Shown: positions 33,593 through 39,515 of the stretch, one piece after another
Layout of the letters: each line of letters opens with the position of its first letter
Numbering within the stretch: position 1 is the stretch's first letter
Origin: Candidatus Saccharimonadota bacterium
GTDB taxonomy: Bacteria; Patescibacteriota; Saccharimonadia; Saccharimonadales; Saccharimonadaceae
Length of the DNA stretch: 46,997 bases
NCBI GenBank assembly: GCA_905371715.1
Contig: CAJPLV010000008.1
Location: 1 to 46,997 of the forward strand
Reading direction: 5' to 3'
Translations under genes and position numbers: made by a program
Notes under the pieces: model-generated
Told to the model about the DNA's origin: nothing
What the model saw: the letters and a program-made list of their open reading frames with translations, nothing else
Database searches by the model: none

Positions 33593-35215
33593 GTGAACGA
33601 AGAAGAAGTCCAGCGTAGACGCCGCGAACAAGATGAGCGTGCCACGCAGCGCCGCGCGGCGATTTTGGGGTTGCCGTATTTAGATACGCGCGAACTGGAG
33701 CATGAAATCCCGCTCGTGAAAGACATGCTTCCGGTGCAACAAATGCATCAGGATCGAATCGTACCGCTAGTGCGCGGCGGCAACGAAGTGATGTATCAGT
33801 TTGGCGTGACATCGCAGACGCCGCAGTCGGTGCTGCAAGTCATGCGCCGCCAGTACGAAGAGCGCGGCGATCAGATTCAATTTTCGCTGATTAGCCTGAG
33901 CGGCTACCGTGCACTTATGCTGCGCTACGACCCGCCGCGCCCCACTGAGTATCAGGATATTAAAATCGCTAAAGAGGGCGATAGCGACACGATCGCGCAA
34001 GTTAGTCAAACGCTTAATACAGTAACGAGCAGTGACCTGTTTGATTTTATTATTCAACAGGCGGATCGGCTGGGCGCGAGCGACATTCACATTGAAAATG
34101 AGCGCGATAACATTCGCGTACGTTTGCGTGTAGATGGTGCGTTGCACCCGGTGGCGCATTTGGAGCGCGATCGTTACCGTGTGATTATGGGCGAACTCGC
34201 AAGCCGCGCCGGCATCAGTACGGCGGCGTATCAATCGCAATCGGGGCATATGCAGCGTGAGATTACGACCGAGCAGGGTACGCACTTGCTTAATATCCGC
34301 GTCGAGACTGTGCCGACGGTGTACGGGCAAGACGCGGTGCTGCGCTTATTCAACTTTGATGAGAGTTTGCTGAACTTGGACTTGCTAGGCATACCGCCGC
34401 GCCAGCGCCGCGAAATTGACGAAGTAGTGAGCCACCCGCGCGGGCTTATGCTGATGGTCGGGCCGACGGGCAGCGGTAAATCGACTACGCTCTATAGCGT
34501 GCTGAACGCGCTGAATACTTCTGATCGCAAACTGATTACGCTTGAAGATCCGGTTGAGTACAGTTTGAGTGGTATTTCGCAGATTCCGATCGACACGACG
34601 CATGGGCAGAGTTTCGCGGACGGACTGCGCAGCGTACTTCGTCTCGACCCGGACGTCGTGATGGTCGGCGAGATTCGCGACACCGACACAGCGCGCACCG
34701 CGATACAGGCGTCGATTACAGGGCATTTGGTGCTATCAAGCTTTCACGCAAATTCAACCAGCACAGCGTTTAGCCGCATGATTGACATGATCGGCGTGAA
34801 CCCGATTTTCTCAAGCGCGATTCGCTTGGTGATCGCGCAGCGCTTAGTGCGCCGGCTGGTTGATGCGACAAAAGAAGAATACGAGCCGGACGAGGCGACG
34901 CGCAATTACGTGAAGCGCGTGTTAGCAGGCATACCGGCTGATGTTGAATGTCCGGACTTAGATACGTTTAAGTTATGGCGGCCGAAACCTAGTAATGACG
35001 CGCCGTTTGGCTATAAGGGGCGTATCGTGATTATGGAACAGCTAATCGTGACCGAAGAAATCCAGAAATATATTCGCGGCGATGTTGAAGATATCCATCC
35101 CGAGTCAATTGAACAAACTGCCAAAGCGGAAGGCATGCTGACATTGGAGCAAGTCGGCGTGCTAGCAGCACTGCGCGGCGAAACGACGCTAGAAGAGGTC
35201 GCTCGGGTGATTTAA
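33593..35215 (+). CDS. pilB: GspE/PilB-family secretion or pilus assembly ATPase
   Basis: 540 aa ATPase of the type IV pilus/type II secretion extension motor. It has an N-terminal N1-like domain (about 1-125), the N2 linker with DIHIENERDNIRVRLRVDG, Walker A GPTGSGKSTTLYSVL (about 289), an Asp box, Walker B LRLDPDVVMVGEIRD (about 352), and the His box GHLVLSSFHANSTS. The zinc tetracysteine motif of typical PilB is not evident; only one Cys (VECPDL) is present. GTG start, seven bases after TATACT: a leaderless GTG gene. Type IV pili in Saccharibacteria are associated with motility and host contact. Confidence 0.9.
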   Translation: MNEEEVQRRRREQDERATQRRAAILGLPYLDTRELEHEIPLVKDMLPVQQMHQDRIVPLVRGGNEVMYQFGVTSQTPQSVLQVMRRQYEERGDQIQFSLISLSGYRALMLRYDPPRPTEYQDIKIAKEGDSDTIAQVSQTLNTVTSSDLFDFIIQQADRLGASDIHIENERDNIRVRLRVDGALHPVAHLERDRYRVIMGELASRAGISTAAYQSQSGHMQREITTEQGTHLLNIRVETVPTVYGQDAVLRLFNFDESLLNLDLLGIPPRQRREIDEVVSHPRGLMLMVGPTGSGKSTTLYSVLNALNTSDRKLITLEDPVEYSLSGISQIPIDTTHGQSFADGLRSVLRLDPDVVMVGEIRDTDTARTAIQASITGHLVLSSFHANSTSTAFSRMIDMIGVNPIFSSAIRLVIAQRLVRRLVDATKEEYEPDEATRNYVKRVLAGIPADVECPDLDTFKLWRPKPSNDAPFGYKGRIVIMEQLIVTEEIQKYIRGDVEDIHPESIEQTAKAEGMLTLEQVGVLAALRGETTLEEVARVI

Positions 35216-35296
35216 GCTGGTTTTTTGCTTTTTTCGCGGAGATGTGTAGTAGTAGCTGCGGAGTTTGACAAAAATCGCAAAAACACCTCTAAACCC

Positions 35297-35325
35297 TTGA
35301 CAAACAGCGTGATGTGTGATAGCAT
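35297..35325 (+). promoter_or_regulatory. TGTGA-type extended promoter (2 of 3)
   Basis: TTGACA (35297-35302), a 17-nt spacer ending GTGTGA, and TAGCAT (35320-35325), with TGA directly before the -10 as in extended -10 promoters. The 80 bases before it (35216-35296) show nothing recognisable. Confidence 0.65.
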
Positions 35326-35375
35326 AATAACATACCACTCCCTTTAGTAGGTTGAGCCGGTATGCATACTTAAAA

Positions 35376-35453
35376 ATGAAATCTGAGAAGCGCCGATTGA
35401 CGCCGCAAGGATTTCAGACTCTCTATCAAGATATAAAAAGTTTTCGCGAATAG
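35376..35453 (+). CDS. Putative 25-residue leader peptide
   Basis: ATG at 35376 to TAG at 35451-35453, encoding MKSEKRRLTPQGFQTLYQDI plus KSFRE. No Shine-Dalgarno is visible and the start lies about 50 nt after the -10 box. The case for translation is positional: the start codon is inside one arm of a 7-bp stem, and the stop codon is inside the 5' arm of an intrinsic terminator, so a ribosome finishing the ORF would block the terminator. It may be a regulatory leader peptide or a chance ORF. Confidence 0.4.
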   Translation: MKSEKRRLTPQGFQTLYQDIKSFRE

Positions 35454-35533
35454 CACCGCTGGCTGTTCGTGTTTTTTATGTGTGAGTAGAGAGTCTGAAA
35501 CGGTCAGACTCCACGATTGCCCCGGAATGGGGC
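35377..35533 (+). promoter_or_regulatory. Attenuator-like leader with competing RNA stems
   Basis: Segment A TGAAATC (35377-35383) pairs with B GATTTCA (35410-35416). B (35412-35425, 14 nt) pairs perfectly with C (35487-35500). C's GAGTCTGA (35491-35498) pairs with D TCAGACTC (35504-35511). A:B, B:C and C:D exclude one another, the topology of classical attenuators. The B:C pairing encloses a terminator. A final GCCCC/GGGGC stem (35519-35533) stands just before the Shine-Dalgarno AGGAG (35538-35542). Confidence 0.6.
35445..35477 (+). terminator. Intrinsic terminator inside the 35549 leader
   Basis: Stem CGAATAGC/GCTGTTCG, extended by a G-U and a C-G pair at its base (35445-35471), followed by six T residues (35472-35477). 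The leader-ORF stop codon lies in the 5' arm. Confidence 0.8.
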
Positions 35534-35548
35534 AGAAAGGAGCCGATC

Positions 35549-36034
35549 ATGGCTCTAGAAACCCTCAACGACATTGTCGTCACGAAGGGCGGCTGGCCCG
35601 CCCTTTGGGAGCGCGGCGGCGCTTTTTCGCGCCGCGGCTCCGCCACTATCGTCGCCGAGGCGGACGGGTCGAAGCCCCGTCCGATCTTGGTGAAGACCCG
35701 CGGGCACCTCGCCTGCGGGCAGCACGCTCTCGTCGGCTTGCGGGCTAGTATGTATGTCATTCACGCCGGGCGCTCCGGCGCGGTTGAGATCAAGCGCATC
35801 AAGCGCCTGGGTGTTAAGAATCAGAAAGCCTTGGTCGAGGTTGAGGAGGTCGATTCCTCCTCGATTCCGCCCAAGCTGCAGCCCGCCGTGCAGGCCGCGA
35901 AGACCAAGGCGGACACCTACCATTGCCGATTTGCTGTCTGGGTAGACAGCTCTGCGGCGAGGAAGTATGGCCCGAATCGCCGCCAGCTGGCGGCGATCTA
36001 CGATGCGATCCAAGCTCCGCCCGAGGAGCTGTAG
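35549..36034 (+). CDS. Unknown 161-aa protein encoded by a hairpin-tiled mRNA
   Basis: 161 aa, soluble, no recognised domain; Lys/Arg-rich middle (EIKRIKRLGVKNQKA) and a C-terminal RRQLAAIYDAIQAPPEEL. AGGAG lies six bases before the ATG. Codon use (GCC, CTC, AAG, GTC, ATC, CCC) is far from the GCG/ATT/TTG-rich neighbours and closer to high-GC actinobacteria. The coding region is tiled with perfect inverted repeats: AAGGGCGG/CCGCCCTT (35585-35605), CGGACGGG/CCCGTCCG (35661-35683), CGCCGG/CCGGCG (35764-35780), GAGGAGG/CCTCCTC (35843-35862), GCTGTCT/AGACAGC (35933-35950), a 22-nt palindrome (35976-35997) and AGCTCC/GGAGCT (36013-36030). It is possibly acquired or selected for RNA structure. Confidence 0.72.
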   Translation: MALETLNDIVVTKGGWPALWERGGAFSRRGSATIVAEADGSKPRPILVKTRGHLACGQHALVGLRASMYVIHAGRSGAVEIKRIKRLGVKNQKALVEVEEVDSSSIPPKLQPAVQAAKTKADTYHCRFAVWVDSSAARKYGPNRRQLAAIYDAIQAPPEEL

Positions 36035-36040
36035 CGCCCG

Positions 36041-36194
36041 TGCCCCGCGCACTCGGGGCATCAGATTTCATCTTTCCATGAGACCTTGAGAGTGCGCTCA
36101 AGGTCTCCACACCCGCGCCTTCCTGGCGGGGATGGTCGAGTTCTTGGCTTAATCGCCAATAGAGCTCCCATCTCCGCCGGAAGGGCGGGTTTTT
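36041..36194 (+). terminator. Structured 3' region and terminator of the 35549 gene
   Basis: Consecutive hairpins: TGCCCCG/CGGGGCA (36041-36060); an 11-bp perfect stem, GAGACCTTGAG/CTCAAGGTCTC (36080-36107); a long imperfect stem around TTGGC/GCCAA; and the final terminator CCGCC-GGAAG-GGCGG followed by G and TTTTT (36174-36194). It lies just beyond the 3' end of the convergent malic enzyme gene. Confidence 0.8.
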
Positions 36195-36206
36195 CACTTT
36201 TTGACA

Positions 36207-37340
36207 CTATTTAATTACTGCAGAGACCGCTGGTACGACGCGCTTGTCGAATGGCGACGGGATAACTTCGTCTGCGGTTGGATTCTCGACCAGCGCTGCT
36301 AGAGCTTCGGCGGCGGCTAGTTTGTGCTGGTCGGTGATTTTCTGGACGCCATTATCTAGCGCGCCGCGGAAAATACCGGGGAAGGCCAGGGCGTTGTTGA
36401 CTTGGTTTGGGAAGTCGCTGCGTCCTGTTGCGATGACGGCAACGCCAGCGTGCTTTGCCTGATCGGGCATAATCTCGGGAATTGGATTTGCAAGAGCAAA
36501 GACAATAGGGTTGGCTGCCATGCTCTGTATATGCGCTTGCGTAAGCAGCCCGCCTTTTGATACGCCAATAAAGATATCAGCGCCAGCGATTGCATCTTCC
36601 ATCGTGCCGGTCTTATCCCGGTCTACGAATTCGAGGAGCGCTTTCTTTTCGTCGTTGAGGTCGGTACGGGCATCGCTAATAATGCCGCGGCTATCGACAG
36701 CAATAATCTCACGAACGCCGTATAAGCGTAATAGCTTTATGATAGCCGTACCGGCTGCTCCTGCTCCAACAGTGACTATCCTGCAGCCTGCTAGCGTCTT
36801 ATGAACAACCTTCATCGCATTGATAAGCCCTGCTAATACAACAATAGCCGTACCATGCTGATCATCATGAAAGACAGGAATAGATAGCTCAGCCTTTAAG
36901 CGCTCTTCAATCTCAAAGCACTTTGGCGCTGCGATGTCTTCAATGTTAATGGCGCCAAAGCTTGGCGCAATCGCCTTTACTGCTGCTACGATCTCATCTG
37001 GCGTATGGACGTCAAGGACGATCGGTACGCTATCGACACCGGCAAAGTGCTTGAACAATAATGCCTTGCCTTCCATCACCGGCATAGCAGCCTTTGGACC
37101 AAGATCGCCGAGTCCAAGGATTGCTGAACCATCGGAGACAACAGCTACAAGGTTATTTGTCCACGTATACCGTGATAGGTTTGCTGGGTTATCGGCAATA
37201 GCCCGGCTAACTGCTGCAACGCCTGGGCTGTAGTAGGCGCTAAGTTCATCGCGTCCAAGCTCGCGCCTGTCTCGCAGCGCCGTGGTGATTTTACCTTTAT
37301 ACTTTTCGTGTAGGGTGAGTGCTAATTGATCGTAATCCAT
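36207..37340 (-). CDS. NAD(P)-dependent malic enzyme
   Basis: 377 aa, the short bacterial form that decarboxylates malate to pyruvate. Motifs: AYYSPGVAAVS (catalytic Tyr), GDLGPKAAMPVMEGKALLFK (catalytic Lys), FHDDQHGTAIV, and the dinucleotide fold VGAGAAGTAIIKLL. It is the only three-/four-carbon acid enzyme in the window. Codon use favours GCA, GGA, ATA, CTA and GTT more than the flanking genes do, hinting at later acquisition. Predicted leaderless (TATAAT at 37347-37352, six bases from the ATG). Cofactor preference is not evident. Confidence 0.93.
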   Translation of the reverse strand: MDYDQLALTLHEKYKGKITTALRDRRELGRDELSAYYSPGVAAVSRAIADNPANLSRYTWTNNLVAVVSDGSAILGLGDLGPKAAMPVMEGKALLFKHFAGVDSVPIVLDVHTPDEIVAAVKAIAPSFGAINIEDIAAPKCFEIEERLKAELSIPVFHDDQHGTAIVVLAGLINAMKVVHKTLAGCRIVTVGAGAAGTAIIKLLRLYGVREIIAVDSRGIISDARTDLNDEKKALLEFVDRDKTGTMEDAIAGADIFIGVSKGGLLTQAHIQSMAANPIVFALANPIPEIMPDQAKHAGVAVIATGRSDFPNQVNNALAFPGIFRGALDNGVQKITDQHKLAAAEALAALVENPTADEVIPSPFDKRVVPAVSAVIK

Positions 37341-37375
37341 ATACCTATTATACGCTCATTTGGTATACTGGAGGT
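37341..37375. promoter_or_regulatory. Back-to-back leaderless promoters in 35 bp
   Basis: Minus-strand TATAAT (37347-37352) for malic enzyme and plus-strand TATACT (37364-37369) for the small coiled-coil gene, each six bases from its start codon. The -10 boxes are 11 bp apart, so the two polymerases cannot occupy the site together. Confidence 0.7.
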
Positions 37376-37630
37376 ATGAGTGATGATCAGTTTACGAAAT
37401 TGTTTAGGTATATGGAAAAGCACTTTGATGAAATTGATAAGCGTCTTGATACTATGGCAACAAAAGACGACATATCAAAAGTGTATGATATCCTTGACCA
37501 GCATACTGCTATGCTTGAAGATTTGACGGCTGAAACCGCCGCCCTTAAATTTTCCGACGATCGACAAACGCGCCAAATTGAGTACATTGCCAGGCAAACG
37601 GGCGTAGACTTGCGTGAGGTGGCGGCGTAA
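37376..37630 (+). CDS. Small coiled-coil protein
   Basis: 84 aa, acidic and helical (FRYMEKHFDEIDKRLDTMATKDDISKVYDILDQH), with heptad-like spacing. It resembles the many short CPR and phage proteins of the pattern MEKHFDEIDKRLD. No domain of known function. GGAGGT directly precedes the ATG, but because it falls between the -10 box and the expected transcription start it probably cannot act as a ribosome-binding site. Confidence 0.7.
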   Translation: MSDDQFTKLFRYMEKHFDEIDKRLDTMATKDDISKVYDILDQHTAMLEDLTAETAALKFSDDRQTRQIEYIARQTGVDLREVAA

Positions 37631-37703
37631 TGCTTGCTCTCTCCGGTATTTCGTGCTAGAATTGGTAGTTGATTGTACTAATAATGATATAAGCGAGAGA
37701 GAC

Positions 37704-38225
37704 ATGAGTTTTGCACTGATTCAAAAGGTGAACGACGAGCAGAAAAAAGCCCAAGTTGTTGATGTGCGCAGCGGCGATACGGTGCGCGTGCATCAAAAAA
37801 TTAAAGAGGGTAGCAAAGAGCGCATTCAGATGTTTGAAGGCGTAGTTATCCGTACCGATAACAAGGGACAGCACACGAGCCGTATTACTGTACGCAAGGT
37901 TGCGAGCGGTATCGGCGTGGAGAAATCGTTTTTGCTGCATAGTCCGCTGGTCGAAAAAGTTGAGGTTGTGCGCCGCGCAAAGGTTCGCCGCAACTTCCTT
38001 AGCTACCTGCGCCAGCGCAGCGGTAAATCGGCTCGCTTGACTGCTGTACAGTTTGATCGCGAGGCTGTTAATGCAATTCGCGACGAGCATGCTGAAGCCG
38101 AGGCGGAACGTTTGAAAGAAGAGAAAGCTAAAGCGGCTGCCGAGAAGAAAGCCGCGGAAGATGCGAAGCAAGCCGAACTTGACGCTAAGGCGGCGGAAGT
38201 CGCAGCGCGGCACAAAGAAGCGTAG
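37704..38225 (+). CDS. rplS: Ribosomal protein L19 with long charged C-terminal extension
   Basis: 173 aa; canonical bL19 is about 115 aa. The L19 core covers about residues 1-118: VRSGDTVRVHQKIKEGSKER, FEGVVIRTDNKGQ, SFLLHSPLVEKVEVVRRAKVRR. A helical tail of about 55 residues rich in Ala, Glu and Lys follows (AEAERLKEEKAKAAAEKK). L19 sits at the 30S-50S interface. The ATG at 37704 has only a weak purine-rich upstream sequence. The strong terminator at 38248-38280 ends the transcript. rnhB follows, a common neighbour of rplS. Confidence 0.95.
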   Translation: MSFALIQKVNDEQKKAQVVDVRSGDTVRVHQKIKEGSKERIQMFEGVVIRTDNKGQHTSRITVRKVASGIGVEKSFLLHSPLVEKVEVVRRAKVRRNFLSYLRQRSGKSARLTAVQFDREAVNAIRDEHAEAEAERLKEEKAKAAAEKKAAEDAKQAELDAKAAEVAARHKEA

Positions 38226-38247
38226 TTCTTCGTACGATTTTTAGTGA

Positions 38248-38280
38248 AAAATCCCCCGAGCGTTAGCTTCGGGGGATTTT
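38248..38280 (+). terminator. Intrinsic terminator of rplS
   Basis: Perfect 12-bp stem (AAAATCCCCCGA, 9-nt loop, TCGGGGGATTTT). Confidence 0.93.
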
Positions 38281-38314
38281 GCGGCTATAGACAGGTCTAT
38301 CTGTAGATTTTTGT

Positions 38315-38327
38315 TACAATAAAACGT
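38315..38327 (+). promoter_or_regulatory. Leaderless promoter of rnhB-yraN
   Basis: TACAAT (38315-38320) followed by seven bases and the ATG at 38328. Confidence 0.55.
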
Positions 38328-39413
38328 ATGATCCTCGGTATCGACGAAGTTGGGCGCGGACCGTGGGCAGGACCGCTGGTGGTTGGCGCGGTGGTGCTGG
38401 GCGGCGCGCAAATTGATGGTTTAACGGATAGTAAAAAGCTGACGAAAAAACAGCGTGAAGCATTGAATATCGAGATTTGCGGACGGGCGGCTGGCTATGG
38501 TTTGGGCTGGGTGAGTGCGGCGGAGATTGATGATATTGGCTTGAGTATGGCGCTGCGCTTAGCGGCGCGGCGGGCGGTTGAGACGGTTGATAAAACTGGT
38601 GCGAGTTATCACGAAATCATCATTGACGGAACGGTGAACTTTCTGCGTGATACAAGCAAAGGGCGGTTTGTGGCAACGATGAAAAAGGCGGATTTGCTGG
38701 TGCCGAGCGTCTCGGCGGCGTCAATTATTGCGAAAGTTGCAAGGGACAACTACATGGCTGAGCAGGGCGCGCACTATCCGGCGTATGGTTTTGGCAGCAA
38801 TGCCGGTTATGGCGTTGCAAAGCATCGAGCGGCGATTGAGCAATTCGGCGTGACGCCGCTGCATCGGTTGAGTTTCGCGCCGCTTGTAAAGTACGCAAAT
38901 GGCGAGGTGAAATCGCCGTTAATTACGTCTCTGACGCCTCTTGAGTATCCTCAGAAAATAATCCGGGGTCCGCAGAAGCCAGCCCGGACTTTTTCTGAGG
39001 AACCGCTTGAGGTATCGTTCGCCAACAAGTTTCCTAAGCACCCTGCAGCCCGAGGTAATAAAAAATCAGCCACTAGATTGATCGGTGACGCGGGCGAGGC
39101 GGCTGTCGCTGAGGCGTTGATAGCTGACGGGCATGAGATTGTGGCGCGTAATTGGCGTACGAAGTGGTGCGAGATCGACATTGTATCGCGCCGTGGCGGC
39201 AAGCTATATTTTACCGAGGTAAAGTATCGTAAAAACACTGCTCACGGCGACGGTCTGGCGGCAATTACTCCGCGCAAGCAGCGGCAGATTCGGTTTGCGG
39301 CGGAGTTATTTTTGGCGCAGAATTCGCAATTTGGCAAGTGCGAAGTTCACTTGCTTGCGGCGGATGCATCGGGCGAGCCGCCATGCGTGCGGCAGATTGT
39401 TGAGACGGATTAG
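38328..39413 (+). CDS. rnhB: RNase HII fused to YraN/UPF0102 nuclease-fold domain
   Basis: 361 aa. Residues 1-195 form RNase HII (D6-E7 in GIDEVGRG, D100 in IIIDGTVN, D122 in KKADLLVPSVSAASIIAK), which removes RNA primers and misincorporated ribonucleotides. Residues about 250-361 form a YraN domain with the Holliday-junction-resolvase-like core GDAGEAAVAEAL, CEIDIV (E282, D284) and FTEVKYR (E297, K299). rnhB and yraN are often adjacent separate genes; here they are one frame. The linker (about 196-249) is encoded by a region containing a palindromic insert (38949-39000). Confidence 0.92.
   Translation: MILGIDEVGRGPWAGPLVVGAVVLGGAQIDGLTDSKKLTKKQREALNIEICGRAAGYGLGWVSAAEIDDIGLSMALRLAARRAVETVDKTGASYHEIIIDGTVNFLRDTSKGRFVATMKKADLLVPSVSAASIIAKVARDNYMAEQGAHYPAYGFGSNAGYGVAKHRAAIEQFGVTPLHRLSFAPLVKYANGEVKSPLITSLTPLEYPQKIIRGPQKPARTFSEEPLEVSFANKFPKHPAARGNKKSATRLIGDAGEAAVAEALIADGHEIVARNWRTKWCEIDIVSRRGGKLYFTEVKYRKNTAHGDGLAAITPRKQRQIRFAAELFLAQNSQFGKCEVHLLAADASGEPPCVRQIVETD
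38941..39017 (+). repeat. Palindromic insert flanked by short direct repeats in the rnhB-yraN linker
   Basis: Stem CCTCAGAAAA (38949-38958) with TTTTCTGAGG (38991-39000), 10 bp perfect, plus inner TCCGGG/CCCGGA (38962-38967, 38983-38988). The near-identical flanks TTGAGTATC (38941-38949) and TTGAGGTATC (39008-39017) look like a target-site duplication. Confidence 0.65.
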
Positions 39414-39476
39414 TTTACTTTCATATTTTTGAGTTCGTCGGTATAGGTACGCACCTGTGGAACGGGCACGACAAGT

Positions 39477-39506
39477 TGCGGGACGAAAAAGTCCCGCATT
39501 AGTTTT
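39477..39506. terminator. Intrinsic terminator between rnhB-yraN and the M1 aminopeptidase gene
   Basis: Perfect 8-bp stem (TGCGGGAC, loop GAAAAA, GTCCCGCA) followed by TTAGTTTT, located between convergent genes. Confidence 0.75.
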
Positions 39507-39515
39507 CCGCAAAAA

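Noticed and set aside
35331..35540. Known riboswitch or T-box upstream of the 161-aa gene
   Set aside because: No T-box (TGGNACCGCG-like) sequence and no recognisable riboswitch core; only the attenuator-like pairings and terminator are supported.
35482..35748. Plus-strand ORF overlapping the attenuator and the start of the 161-aa gene
   Set aside because: Arg/Pro/Gly-rich shadow frame with no Shine-Dalgarno. The 35549 frame has AGGAG at ideal spacing and a coherent product.
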